DNA of 64,000 bases from NCBI RefSeq assembly GCF_042665195.1, contig NZ_JBHTBW010000008.1, positions 1 through 64,000 on the forward strand, in the 5' to 3' direction. Each line of letters begins with the position of its first letter. Within the stretch, counting starts at the first letter, position 1. Shown here piece after piece: positions 54,093 to 62,785 of the stretch. Under the pieces are notes generated by a model. The model ran no database searches, was not told the DNA's origin, and worked only from the letters and a program-made list of their open reading frames with translations. The position numbers and the translations under genes were made by a program. This stretch comes from Laceyella putida (GTDB lineage: Bacteria; Bacillota; Bacilli; Thermoactinomycetales; Thermoactinomycetaceae).

Positions 54093-55352
54093 CTATTCGG
54101 ACCAGCTTTCTAGGTAGGCCTTTTGTTCAGGCGTCAACGTGTCAATGCTTTTCCCAAGGGCTTCCAACTTATAGCGCGCCACCAATTCATCCAGTTCATA
54201 CGGCACATTCAGGACGGCTTTGCCAATCGATTCATGGTTTTTGTTCACGTACTCCAGCGCCACCGCCTGAAGCGCAAACGTCATGTCCATAATCTCCGCC
54301 GGATGGCCGTCGCCCGCCGCCAAGTTCACCAAGCGCCCTTCAGCAAGCAGATACAACTTGCGGCCGTCCGCCATAACAAATTCCTCGATATCTTTGCGGA
54401 CAACCCGCTTGGACGTCGATAGCGCTTCTAAGTCCACTCTGTTCACTTCGACATCGAAATGGCCGGCATTGGAAAGGATGGCTCCATCTTTCATCACTTT
54501 GTAATATTCCTTGCGCAGGATGTCACGGTTTCCGGTCACGGTGACAAAGTAGTCGCCATGCTTCGCCGCTTCGTTCATCGGCATCACTTCAAAACCGTCC
54601 ATATACGCTTCAATGGCCTTGATCGCATCCACCTCCGTCACGACCACTTTCGCCCCCAATCCTTTGGCCCGCATCGCCACCCCTTTGCCACACCAACCAT
54701 ATCCGGCCACAACGACCGTTTTCCCTGCCACCACAAGGTTCGTGGTGCGGTTGATACCGTCAAATACGGATTGGCCAGTGCCGTAACGATTATCAAACAA
54801 GTATTTGCAGAAGGCATCATTGACCGCCACCATCGGGAACTGCAGCTTCCCCTCTTTTTCCAGCGCTTTGAGGCGAAGGATGCCCGTCGTCGTCTCTTCC
54901 GCTCCGCCACGCACTTGGGACAGCAGATCCTGCCGCTCGCTATGTAAAATTGTAACAAGATCGCCCCCATCATCAATAATCAAGTCAGGACGCGTTTCCA
55001 GCGTTTTGAGCAAATGGTCTTTATACTCCTTCGGGGATGGGTTGTATTTGGCAAACACGCGAATCCCATCTTCCACCAACGCCGCGCATACATCATCCTG
55101 CGTCGATAACGGATTGGAGCCGGTAATGGTCACTTCCGCTCCACCCGCTTGTATCACCTTGGCCAAGTACGCGGTCTTTGCTTCTAAATGCAGGGCGATG
55201 GCCACTTTCAGTCCGGCGAAAGGTTGCTCTTTTTCAAACCGTTCACGGATGCGATTTAAAACGGGCATATGCTCTTTAACCCAAGCGATCTTCAGATGGC
55301 CATCGGAAGCCAACAACATATCCTGCACAATGCTCTCTTGTGCTGTCTTCAT
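54093..55352 (-). CDS. ahcY: Adenosylhomocysteinase
   Basis: AhcY hydrolyses S-adenosylhomocysteine to homocysteine and adenosine, relieving methyltransferase inhibition. The 419-residue enzyme has HLEAKTAYLA, the IIDDGGDLV segment, GGAEETTTGILRL, the substrate/NAD motif NDAFCKYLFDNRYGTGQS, the Rossmann motif VVAGYGWCGKGVAMRAKGLG and NAGHFDVEV. ATG 55352 follows GGAGG at seven bases; ten more codons are open upstream. Monocistronic. Many Bacilli use the Pfs/LuxS route instead, so its presence is a useful lineage marker. Confidence 0.94.
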   Translation of the reverse strand: MKTAQESIVQDMLLASDGHLKIAWVKEHMPVLNRIRERFEKEQPFAGLKVAIALHLEAKTAYLAKVIQAGGAEVTITGSNPLSTQDDVCAALVEDGIRVFAKYNPSPKEYKDHLLKTLETRPDLIIDDGGDLVTILHSERQDLLSQVRGGAEETTTGILRLKALEKEGKLQFPMVAVNDAFCKYLFDNRYGTGQSVFDGINRTTNLVVAGKTVVVAGYGWCGKGVAMRAKGLGAKVVVTEVDAIKAIEAYMDGFEVMPMNEAAKHGDYFVTVTGNRDILRKEYYKVMKDGAILSNAGHFDVEVNRVDLEALSTSKRVVRKDIEEFVMADGRKLYLLAEGRLVNLAAGDGHPAEIMDMTFALQAVALEYVNKNHESIGKAVLNVPYELDELVARYKLEALGKSIDTLTPEQKAYLESWSE

Positions 55353-55467
55353 TTCATGTCCTCCTTTCATTTCACAAACCATTTAATCGTGCAAAGGAAT
55401 CGGAAATCATAGCATACGTATCCCATGTCGTCTGCAAAAAAGCGCACACAATGGATGATATTTATAT

Positions 55468-55530
55468 AAACCCCCAGTTCTTCCAACGCACCGCAACGTC
55501 GATTGGAGTTCATTGGGAGATTTTCCGCTT
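55468..55530 (-). repeat. SNRR-type repeat, copy A
   Basis: On the minus strand it reads LPMNSNRRCGALEELG in one frame and ends in GGGGGTTTATAT. Its counterpart at 57960-58022 shares the NSNRR/GA/E/LG pattern and the GGTTTATAT end. Confidence 0.5.
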
Positions 55531-55651
55531 ATAACTAATTCAGCCATTATCACCTTAACACCAAAACAATAACATGAAAACAGTTAAAATCAAAATAATA
55601 CGATTATACAATTTATTAAATTTATATTAAAAGTACGTATTATTTGTAAAA

Positions 55652-55701
55652 AATATAAACCTTGTGCCTTTCAACGCGACGCCAAAACGCCGATTAGATT
55701 T
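55652..55701 (-). repeat. SNRR-type repeat, copy C (diverged)
   Basis: Minus-strand frame KSNRRFGVALKGTRF and the ending AAGGTTTATAT relate it to copies A and B. Confidence 0.4.
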
Positions 55702-55884
55702 TTTGATACAAAAAAGACCATAAGAAAAATGAATCATATTATATCCGCGATATAATCTTATTATAATAATTTATAATATTAAATAAAATCAGATTTGTCA
55801 ACAAACAAAAATTAAACTTAAATTAAGCTTTCCTTTATTTTTATAATCATAAAAACAAGAGCGGAAACAGCTCATCAAGCCTAG

Positions 55885-55995
55885 AAGCTATTTCAAAACC
55901 ATCTTTTGGATGGAGAAATGGCTATTGCTTCACTTGTCCATCGGCGCTCATCGGGAAAAGGTTTTTCCGCTCATCAACGACTTTTGAAATAACTT
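55885..55995. mobile_element. 111-bp IS-derived miniature element
   Basis: Ends AAGCTATTTCAAAA and TTTTGAAATAACTT are inverted repeats. The right end equals that of the transposase fragment at 16621-16634, and the interior shares 35 of 36 bases with 18155-18190. Confidence 0.6.
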
Positions 55996-56212
55996 GTGAT
56001 AAAAACGCGTCTCATCCGCAAATTATACTAGCCGATATAAAGGTTAATAACGCATTTTTTAAATATAATTATCCCTTGAATAATACACATACAATTAATA
56101 ATATTTTATATTAACACACTTTTAAACAAATAGGTCGTTTTGTATAATATAATCATAGTTTTACCTAAAAAACACAATAACAAATAATTATCTTTTCTTA
56201 TGGAGGTCTGAT

Positions 56213-56815
56213 ATGAACTGGTATGCTTTATTTGTTAAAGTGGGTCATGAAGACGATGTTTCCAAATTAATACTAAGGAAATTAACAAACAATATAATAA
56301 GGTGCATCGTACCCAAACGAATGATTCCGGAGAAGAAAAATAATTATGTAAAACACGTTTTGCGCCCCTTATTTCCTGGGTATGTATTTATTCAAGCAAA
56401 AATGACCACCAGCCTATACTATAAATTAACAGATATGAAAAATATCATCAGATTATTGAACCACGGTTACCTATATCAGGCCAAAGTGAGACAACAGACT
56501 CCTCCGAAGTCAGAAAAGTTGGATTTAGATAAATATTATTTTTGTGATATTCCCCAACAGCAAATGGATCCCATTCTGAAACTGATCGACAAAAACGAAA
56601 TCATCGGGTATTCGCAAATCTGTTTGAAAGGATCAAAAGTCATTGTAAATTCAGGTCCACTAAAAAACATGGAAGGAATCATCAAAAAAGTCGACAAGAG
56701 AAAAAAAAGAGCCAAAATAACCATGGAATTTTTGGGAAAAACCACTTTGATAGACGTCGGAGTTGAAATTCTTCAAGATGCGGTCAAGCCAAACCCTCGG
56801 CCAAGAAACGAATAG
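56213..56815 (+). CDS. loaP: LoaP-type NusG paralog (processive antiterminator)
   Basis: A 200-residue specialised NusG protein. The NGN domain covers residues 1-90 (MNWYALFVKVGHEDDVSKLI, LFPGYVFIQAKM), then a variable linker, then a KOW domain near 138-182 (GSKVIVNSGPLKNMEGIIKKV, RAKITMEFLGK). LoaP binds an RNA hairpin in a leader and helps RNA polymerase read through terminators in long operons, classically polyketide clusters in Bacillus velezensis. It follows GGAGG. The neighbourhood lacks a long operon; a TcmN-like aromatase lies convergent. The cognate target may be elsewhere or lost. Confidence 0.88.
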   Translation: MNWYALFVKVGHEDDVSKLILRKLTNNIIRCIVPKRMIPEKKNNYVKHVLRPLFPGYVFIQAKMTTSLYYKLTDMKNIIRLLNHGYLYQAKVRQQTPPKSEKLDLDKYYFCDIPQQQMDPILKLIDKNEIIGYSQICLKGSKVIVNSGPLKNMEGIIKKVDKRKKRAKITMEFLGKTTLIDVGVEILQDAVKPNPRPRNE

Positions 56816-56887
56816 GCAGAGTTTAAGATGTGAGGAGGAGCAAATGAATCAAAAACGGAATTCCATCTAACCGGGTGACAAAAATAA

Positions 56888-56944
56888 AATTCAAAACCGG
56901 TGGTGTGTCAGAAAAATCCGCTTGACCATCACCGATTTTGAATT
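56888..56944. terminator. Bidirectional terminator between loaP and the aromatase gene
   Basis: AATTCAAAACCGGTG pairs with CACCGATTTTGAATT across a 25-base loop; T-rich sequence on both sides. Confidence 0.65.
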
Positions 56945-56958
56945 CAAAATAATTTTAA

Positions 56959-57471
56959 TTAAATGTAAGAATTAAAAAAATCCGAATTATCCTGATCCAT
57001 TCCTTCACAATTGACGGATTGCCGGTACATCCTCTCAATTTGCTCTTTTACAATAACGATCTGAATTTCACTCATTTTGTTAATATATTCCTCGACCTGT
57101 TCCACGTTCACATTTGACTTTGGGTCCACATCAAATTCTTTTTTCCATGTCATCACCGTTAGATAATCATTCATCGGGTCATATGTTGATTTGATTTTTA
57201 TATAGGATAAAGGATAGGGGTCTTTTTTACTGAAAAAAACTTGATAATGATCTTCATCGATGTGACAAAGTATCGTCCATGCATGACCATTCCCTTCTTC
57301 ATCCGGGGATGTTTGTAATACAAATTCAATTCTGTCATCCCCTTTTGAAAGAACCTCCACTTTTTCAAACTGAGTAAATAAACTGGGCCATTTCTCAATA
57401 TCGTTCATCAGGTCAAACACATAATCGATTGGAGCATGAATTTCAATGGAATGATGGGTCTTCCCCGGCAT
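56959..57471 (-). CDS. TcmN-like polyketide aromatase/cyclase (SRPBCC)
   Basis: A 170-residue START/SRPBCC protein. The N-terminus MPGKTHHSIEIHAPIDYVFDLMNDIEKWP and the later YINKMSEIQIVIVKEQIERM match the pattern of type II polyketide aromatases of the TcmN/WhiE group, which fold and aromatise poly-beta-ketone chains. Start taken at ATG 57471 because it gives the family N-terminus with AAGGG upstream; a longer frame begins at 57504. No ketosynthase or acyl carrier gene is visible nearby, so it is an orphan here; related lipid-binding roles are possible. Confidence 0.75.
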   Translation of the reverse strand: MPGKTHHSIEIHAPIDYVFDLMNDIEKWPSLFTQFEKVEVLSKGDDRIEFVLQTSPDEEGNGHAWTILCHIDEDHYQVFFSKKDPYPLSYIKIKSTYDPMNDYLTVMTWKKEFDVDPKSNVNVEQVEEYINKMSEIQIVIVKEQIERMYRQSVNCEGMDQDNSDFFNSYI

Positions 57472-57504
57472 TGGACAACATCCCTTTCTTTCATTGTCAA
57501 CCAT

Positions 57505-57801
57505 TGCCGAACCACTTCAATACCCCACAAACAATCTAAAAACATATCGTCATATTAAAATACCATTGCACGACAAAAAATGGCGGTCATGGTTATACCA
57601 CCCGTCAATATGCAACAACGAATATGCGGACACGACCTTTTCACAGTTGCACAAGGAACACGTATGATGGGAGAGGCTTGTCTTTTGAGCAGGTTTCCAC
57701 ACTCAAAAGATGATGATACCGAGAAGCATACATCCAACAACGGATCTGGAGGACTTGTGGAGGAAGCCTGTAGCCATGGGCGAATGGATCTTTCGTTTAA
57801 C
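57505..57801. other. Intergenic stretch
   Basis: A 79-codon plus-strand frame (57580-57819) lacks a ribosome site and meaningful composition. I see no supported gene. Confidence 0.3.
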
Positions 57802-57960
57802 TCAGGGTCGCTGGGATGAACTCATTTCATCATGTTTACCATCCTTCATCACGCAATGCGAAAGGACATAACGAAAAACAAAACGCGGCTGGGCAGGGTT
57901 GACTGTGCCATCAGGGCATACTTCTCCCCATTCGCCTGCAAGCGTGCACACTACCTTCAT
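57802..57960 (-). CDS. Small hypothetical protein, 52 residues
   Basis: ATG 57960 lies nine bases after GGAGG and overlaps the stop of the 36-residue ORF upstream (ATGA). The product has MKVVCTLAGEWGEVCPDGT and a basic, aromatic middle (RFVFRYVLSHC). Three Cys and compact size suggest a small secreted or metal-binding peptide, but nothing is recognised. Confidence 0.45.
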   Translation of the reverse strand: MKVVCTLAGEWGEVCPDGTVNPAQPRFVFRYVLSHCVMKDGKHDEMSSSQRP

Positions 57961-58067
57961 TCATATAAACCTCCAAGTTTCTCAAACGCGCCGAAACGTC
58001 GATTAGAGTTTCTTGGAAGCTTTAAATCCACTGATGCAACGACTGCGATATTTATTGAATTGATCAT
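57957..58067 (-). CDS. 36-residue ORF carrying SNRR repeat copy B
   Basis: The ORF begins MINSINIAVVASVDL and ends LPRNSNRRFGAFEKLGGLYE (split here as LPRNSNRRFGA and FEKLGGLYE). It overlaps the next ORF by four bases, and its 3' half is repeated at 55.5 and 55.7 kb. The ribosome site is weak. The same DNA can fold as a hairpin that covers the GGAGG of the next ORF, so it may be an RNA leader rather than a protein. Confidence 0.4.
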   Translation of the reverse strand: MINSINIAVVASVDLKLPRNSNRRFGAFEKLGGLYE

Positions 58068-58205
58068 GCGCAACCAAGGTTAATCATTTAATTTGATATT
58101 ATTTATAATATTACATAAAATATAATTTGTCAATAATCACAAGAAAATCTATGATTAGGGTGTAACTGGTGATCTGCGTCTACGATGATTTGCCGATAGA
58201 ATCCC

Positions 58206-58310
58206 TTAATCATCCCACTTCTCGAGCTGCGCAAGCAAGGATTTGCCTTCTTCCGTCTCCCGAAGGGTTTGCAATTCCGCCTTAAAGCGCACATCTCCTG
58301 CATCCCCCAT
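58206..58310 (-). pseudogene. 34-codon fragment of an unknown protein
   Basis: ATG 58310 to TAA gives a helical, charged tail (RFKAELQTLRETEEGKSLLA), like the C-terminus of a larger protein. It is divergent from the AraR-like fragment and has no ribosome site. Confidence 0.3.
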
Positions 58311-58315
58311 CCTTT

Positions 58316-58513
58316 AGCGATTGTCCTTTCCATGCCGAAGCTTCCGAAGTGAAATTGACCACGCTGAAACATCCCCAAGCCATGATGGGGGAAATGGCGG
58401 CCAAAAAAATAGTGGATGCGATTGAAAAGAATCCACAAGGGCTGGAGAACATCTCATCCATTCTGTACAAGCCGAAACTCGTCATCAGAAAATCAACGCA
58501 AGCGGTTACTTGA
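58316..58513 (+). pseudogene. C-terminal fragment of an AraR/LacI-type regulator
   Basis: The 66-codon frame has SEVKLTTLKHPQAMMGEMAA, then KKIVDAIEKNPQGLENI and LYKPKLVIRKST, the typical end of AraR-like LacI/GntR regulators. The DNA-binding part and most of the effector domain are missing, so it is a remnant of a lost arabinose-type regulator. Confidence 0.65.
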
Positions 58514-58818
58514 CTCACTCGCGTTAGCATCATCCTTAAACATCTATCACGCTATTGGCAAATGATCCGGTGCAATAAATCTTGCTACCCGATATTTTAT
58601 TTTATGACTCATGAACTTTTCATCCCTTATGAAATAAGTTGGTATGATGGAAAAATATATAAAACGATATAGTTATAAATCAATATAAGCATATATATAC
58701 AAAAACGAGGAATTATGTTTATTCAAATAATAAATTTTTTATCATATGAAAGGTATTTTATATAATTTAATAGAATATAACCTTTGTTTCTTATAACATC
58801 ATGAAGGAGAGTGGCTCC

Positions 58819-59652
58819 ATGAGACGGAAACATTGGTTGATTGGCTCAATCGCCTTGGGAATGACTTTCTTGCCTTCATTTATCCAAGTTCACGCAGAGC
58901 AGTCACATTCTCACTCCCATGCAGACACGCACATCACCACGATCGATAAATTCGGTCAAAAGGTACAAATCGGCGACGCTTTGCCCAAAGCCAAAACCAT
59001 TGGCAAAGAAAAGTTTGATCAACCAGCCAAAATCGAAAGCAACAGCACAGCCGTCATTCTGAACGAGAAAAAACAAGTTGTGGGCCAGAAACAAATCAAG
59101 AAAAATACGGCATCCAATAAAGTGACGGCGGCCGCCACCCGTACTGTCACCGTGCTGGTCACAGCCGATGAAGAATACCGCGCCGCCCATCCCGACTGGC
59201 AAACGCTGACCGCTAACATCGTTGAAAATGCGGATAACGGCTTCCAGCGTGATCATGCTATTGATTTTCAAGTCCAAGCCTACGGAAACTGGACTTCATC
59301 CGGATCAAATAGCTCGGCCATCCTGTCGGACTTGGACCGTGATTGGAATACGGGCCAATATGATTTCCTTGTCGGATTTACCAAAGACGCCAACTTCGAT
59401 GCGGGTGGGATTGCCTATGTCTACAGTTCAGCGCCAGCCGGAAGTGCCGTCAGCGTAAACTTGGATCAAGGAGCGACAGCTACTTGGCACGCAGCGCAAC
59501 ACGAATTTTCCCATAATTTCGCAAACAGTCATGATCCTCAAGGAAGCGGAATCCAATGCATCATGAATTACGACTATTCGTATAGTGTCGATTTCTGGGA
59601 TCAAGCTCACGATGATCAAATCGAACTGAATGAAGGATGGTACGGATTCTAG
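58819..59652 (+). CDS. Secreted metzincin metalloprotease (M84-type)
   Basis: A 277-residue pre-pro-protease. The signal peptide (about 1-26, ending VHA) is followed by a His-rich start of the propeptide (EQSHSHSHADTH). The mature domain has the zinc motif HEFSHNFANSHD (His228, Glu229, His232, His238, Asp239), with Ala where metzincins usually have Gly, and the Met-turn CIMNYDY (Met249). This matches small secreted Bacillus metalloproteases of family M84. ATG 58819 follows AAGGAGAG. The 300 bp upstream are AT-rich with no other gene and probably hold its promoter. A terminator follows. Confidence 0.85.
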   Translation: MRRKHWLIGSIALGMTFLPSFIQVHAEQSHSHSHADTHITTIDKFGQKVQIGDALPKAKTIGKEKFDQPAKIESNSTAVILNEKKQVVGQKQIKKNTASNKVTAAATRTVTVLVTADEEYRAAHPDWQTLTANIVENADNGFQRDHAIDFQVQAYGNWTSSGSNSSAILSDLDRDWNTGQYDFLVGFTKDANFDAGGIAYVYSSAPAGSAVSVNLDQGATATWHAAQHEFSHNFANSHDPQGSGIQCIMNYDYSYSVDFWDQAHDDQIELNEGWYGF

Positions 59653-59694
59653 ATGAGACAGTAGATTGCCTATGAACTAAAAATAAAGGGTCAA

Positions 59695-59730
59695 ACAATA
59701 GCTGGATTAAATGAACAATCCAGCTATTGT
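59695..59730. terminator. Rho-independent terminator of the metalloprotease gene
   Basis: ACAATAGCTGGATT pairs with AATCCAGCTATTGT; eight-base loop. Confidence 0.75.
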
Positions 59731-59876
59731 CGCGGATAGGATGCATTCGCTTCTAATTGGTTGGCCTATCGTTGTCACCTAGGGATTTTATTATACCGAT
59801 TAAGCGAACCATCGTTCCCGTTTATCGAATGGTAAATATCGGATGAACGAAATAATATATCGACCTGCTGCTAACA

Positions 59877-59916
59877 AGAAAAGCCAGCTACAGGGTGAGA
59901 TGTAGCTGGCTTTTCT
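59877..59916. terminator. Second strong hairpin terminator
   Basis: AGAAAAGCCAGCTACA and its exact 16-base complement; lies just past the stop of the minus-strand ORF at 59915. Confidence 0.7.
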
Positions 59917-60154
59917 ATTGGCCATTCGCCTTTTTTTCCTTTTCTAAGCGGCTGACACGCTTAGCCAAATGCGTCTGCTGCGCACCCAACAGATTGATTT
60001 TCGCTTCGTGAATATCGTGTTTCCCCGCAAATTCTATCTGATTCTCCAGAATATCCTCTGCTGACATGCGAACCACATTCTCAACGCTGTCAAAGCGCTC
60101 GGCCACCACTTGGCGGAAGTATAGTGAAAACGTAGGCCAACTCCTGGCAAACAT
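59915..60154 (-). CDS. Hypothetical protein, possibly truncated
   Basis: A 79-codon frame; the stronger part starts near ATG 60067 (MSAEDILENQIEFAGKHDIH) and ends in a coiled, basic helix (HLAKRVSRLEKEKKANGQ). A terminator overlaps its end. Not recognised. Confidence 0.4.
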   Translation of the reverse strand: MFARSWPTFSLYFRQVVAERFDSVENVVRMSAEDILENQIEFAGKHDIHEAKINLLGAQQTHLAKRVSRLEKEKKANGQ

Positions 60155-60183
60155 CTGGTTAGATCGTATTTGTTAGAGAATTA

Positions 60184-60369
60184 TTATTCTGTATTTTTGC
60201 CCTTTTGGTTCTTTTGTGATGAAATTTCTTTTAACCTAGAAAAAACCCATTCTCTTTTCTGTTTCGTTAATCGCTTTCTTATATACTCTTCCGGTACGTT
60301 TAAATACTGAGATATCGCTTTAGTCTTTCCTGAATTTTTTTTCCTTCCCTCTTCGTTTTGACGATTCAT
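60184..60369 (-). CDS. Small basic hypothetical protein, 61 residues
   Basis: A very basic, helical product (KTKAISQYLNVPEEYIRKRL) that could be a nucleic-acid-binding peptide. AGGAG lies twelve bases upstream, a poor spacing. It is upstream of the 79-codon ORF on the same strand. Confidence 0.4.
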   Translation of the reverse strand: MNRQNEEGRKKNSGKTKAISQYLNVPEEYIRKRLTKQKREWVFSRLKEISSQKNQKGKNTE

Positions 60370-60427
60370 TACCCATTTCCACTCCTAAAACATTATTTTC
60401 TTTTTTTAATTTATGCAATCTGCCGCA

Positions 60428-60769
60428 CTATTCCTTTTTGTTTGAAAAAAGAGTGAACGATCGCACTTGAGCAATGCCCCATGGCTTCATCCCTTGTCCC
60501 TGGTTCCGCATTTCGTACAAACCAGTGAAGATGCGAGGAAAACATGGACAACAATGATCATTTGCCGAGAAATCTAGAAACTGAGTTGCCGGATCCCCTT
60601 GAGCGTCTGCCGGAAATGACTCCGACACCACCTGATCCCATATTGGGAGAGATTCATTCCCCACCCGAAGAACCTCCCCCTCTTGACCTTCATTCAGAAC
60701 CTTGAGAACGGGTTCCCCATCTTTTGGCAAACCGGAAATTGGAACGGATTTAAGATGACTTGAAACCAA
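60428..60769 (-). CDS. Doubtful ORF, 113 codons
   Basis: The frame lacks a clear ribosome site and has mixed composition (SNKKE end, CCPCFPR in the middle). It may be chance or a decayed gene. No family recognised. Confidence 0.2.
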   Translation of the reverse strand: MVSSHLKSVPISGLPKDGEPVLKVLNEGQEGEVLRVGNESLPIWDQVVSESFPADAQGDPATQFLDFSANDHCCPCFPRIFTGLYEMRNQGQGMKPWGIAQVRSFTLFSNKKE

Positions 60770-60779
60770 GATGAAAGGC

Positions 60780-60811
60780 TCTTACGTTGTGCATATGAAC
60801 ACAACGTAAGA
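60780..60811. terminator. Perfect 12-bp hairpin
   Basis: TCTTACGTTGTG with its exact complement and an eight-base loop; no strong T-tract. Confidence 0.5.
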
Positions 60812-60983
60812 ACCTTAATCTGGAGGTCCTACACCCGACTTCGTATGTCAGATCATGATTTTGTCAGATGGCATTGAATACCAGGAGGCAGGCCAAGATA
60901 AAAAGACCAATTCCCTACATAGTATACGAAAGAACGATCCCTCATGATCGTCTTGATTTGCTACCGGATGATCCTTGATTCGT

Positions 60984-62321
60984 TTACTCCCCATGGACTG
61001 ATTTCTCAAACCACTTTGCCTGATATCGCCGAACCAACCAGTATACTGGCAAACCGGCTAGAGTGGTGAGAACGACGATCAAGCTGCCAACCATGTCATT
61101 CATCAGCGCACTGACGATCACAAACACAGAGCCGGCGATGGCAACCATCGGCACAAACGGATACAGGGGAACGCTATAAGGGCGATCAGCTGGTCTCTTC
61201 CGTTTGCGCAGAATAAAGACAGCAACAAATGCCATCAAATAAAACAAAAAGGTCGCAAAGACGGCAATGTCCGACAATCGGTTCGGATCTGCCAACAACA
61301 TCATAACTATAGCTAAAACGACCTGCGTCACAATGGAATAGACAGGGGTTCCCCACTCAGTGTGCACTTGCTTCAAATATCGGGAACCCGGCAATTGCCC
61401 CCGTTCCGCCATGGAATATGGGATGCGGGGGAAGGTTAAGATCTTTCCGTTGAGACAACCGAAAATAGAGATGATAATACCAATGTTGACCAACTTCCCT
61501 CCCATTTCCCCAAACAAGAACGTAGAGGCTGTGCTTGCCGCATTTTCCCCAAGTTTCACAATCTCTGCGGCTGGAAGGATGTGCAACAGCGCAAGATTGA
61601 CGAGCAAATAAACCATAGTCACCACGGAGATGCCCAAAATGATCGCTCGTGGCAAGAGTTTGGCGGGATTTTTCATTTCCCCTGCGACAGAGGCGACCAT
61701 CATCCAGCCATCATAAGCAAACAAGGTGGCAACCACCGCCGCACCAAAACTAAGTTCCAGCGAAGAACCGGCGGAGACCCCAAAGATCGTTGAGTCCCCT
61801 TTCCACAAACCGAACAGCACAATCAGGACAATGGGAAGCAGTTTGGCGATCGTCGAAACCAGTTGCACACTGCCACCGTATTTGGTTCCCAACATATTGA
61901 CGAAGGCCAAAAACATGACAAAGCCGATCCCGATCAGTGTCATCCACTCTTCCCCCACACCAAACAAATGGGCAACGAGACTTCCCAGATAGAGGCCTAA
62001 TGCGCCGATCACCGCAGGTCCATAGACAATCGTTTGCATCCACCCGCACAGATATCCCCAGCGCTCGCCATAGGTCTCTTCCAGATAAACATTAATCCCA
62101 CCCGTTTTGGGAATTTGCGCCCCAATTTCCGCGATGGTCAATCCGCCGGCAAGAGTGATGATCCCCCCTATCACCCATGCCAACAACCCCATCGTGGAAT
62201 CGCCGGTTTGACCGAGTACAACGCCGGGTTTCATAAAGACACCGGATCCAATCACCGTCCCGATCACAACAGAAAGTGCAACCATAAAACCGATATCTCT
62301 CTTCAAATATTGCTCTGCCAT
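60984..62321 (-). CDS. APC-family amino-acid permease (SteT/LAT-like)
   Basis: A 445-residue membrane transporter with twelve predicted helices. TM1 carries the unwound VVIGTVIGSGVFMKPG, TM6 the FAYDGWMMVASVAGEMKNP segment, and the TM8-9 region GCLNGKILTFPRIPYSMAERG, all typical of the LAT/SteT branch of the APC superfamily, which exchanges or imports neutral amino acids such as serine and threonine. ATG 62321 is chosen for GAGGGG in front; an earlier frame begins at 62363. No T-box or other leader is seen. Confidence 0.88.
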   Translation of the reverse strand: MAEQYLKRDIGFMVALSVVIGTVIGSGVFMKPGVVLGQTGDSTMGLLAWVIGGIITLAGGLTIAEIGAQIPKTGGINVYLEETYGERWGYLCGWMQTIVYGPAVIGALGLYLGSLVAHLFGVGEEWMTLIGIGFVMFLAFVNMLGTKYGGSVQLVSTIAKLLPIVLIVLFGLWKGDSTIFGVSAGSSLELSFGAAVVATLFAYDGWMMVASVAGEMKNPAKLLPRAIILGISVVTMVYLLVNLALLHILPAAEIVKLGENAASTASTFLFGEMGGKLVNIGIIISIFGCLNGKILTFPRIPYSMAERGQLPGSRYLKQVHTEWGTPVYSIVTQVVLAIVMMLLADPNRLSDIAVFATFLFYLMAFVAVFILRKRKRPADRPYSVPLYPFVPMVAIAGSVFVIVSALMNDMVGSLIVVLTTLAGLPVYWLVRRYQAKWFEKSVHGE

Positions 62322-62596
62322 CCGCTCGTGTCCCCTCTCGATAGACATTTGTTTATTAAACAAGTATATTTTTATGCATTATAGCACGTTATTTCGGAAA
62401 TGATTTTATTTAATTTATTTCGAATATAATTATACAAAAAAACGACTATATCCGCACTGAATGAACCGAAAATACATAAAAATAAAAATAAAAATAAATG
62501 AATCAAATCTCTATCCTTCGTCTCATGCTCCGCAAAAAATGGAATGAACGATTGCAAAAGATAATAACGCATGCCAAATTTTTCAGGAGGGAAACC

Positions 62597-62764
62597 ATGT
62601 CAAAGAACGACGATAAACCAAAAAAAGAAGAAAACCTAAGGGACATTCAGTTTGTCACTGATCATTTCGATGTGTTTGATGTCGCCGTAAAAATGGATGG
62701 CATCGAGGAGGATCCTGATCCGAAAAATGACATTAATCAATTAAAAAGCAGCTCCAGTGAGTAA
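62597..62764 (+). CDS. Small acidic hypothetical protein, 55 residues
   Basis: ATG 62597 follows AGGAGGG at five bases, with a perfect terminator overlapping its end. The peptide has a charged start (MSKNDDKPKKEENLRD) and an acidic remainder (MDGIEEDPDPKNDINQ). No family recognised; the good ribosome site and terminator make it a credible gene. Confidence 0.65.
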   Translation: MSKNDDKPKKEENLRDIQFVTDHFDVFDVAVKMDGIEEDPDPKNDINQLKSSSSE

Positions 62765-62785
62765 CTGGAACTGCTTTTCTTTTTG
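62744..62785 (+). terminator. Rho-independent terminator
   Basis: AAAAGCAGCTCCAGT / ACTGGAACTGCTTTT with a short loop and CTTTTT tail. Confidence 0.85.

Larger units (their letters stand above)
55353..56212. other. AT-rich repeat-bearing intergenic region
   Basis: No full gene. It contains two copies of the SNRR-type repeat (55468-55530 and 55652-55701), the 111-bp IS-derived element (55885-55995), and a very AT-rich upstream region of the LoaP gene. Confidence 0.5.

Noticed and set aside
55353..56212. S-adenosylhomocysteine riboswitch before ahcY
   Set aside because: I could not find a matching fold or conserved core upstream of ahcY.
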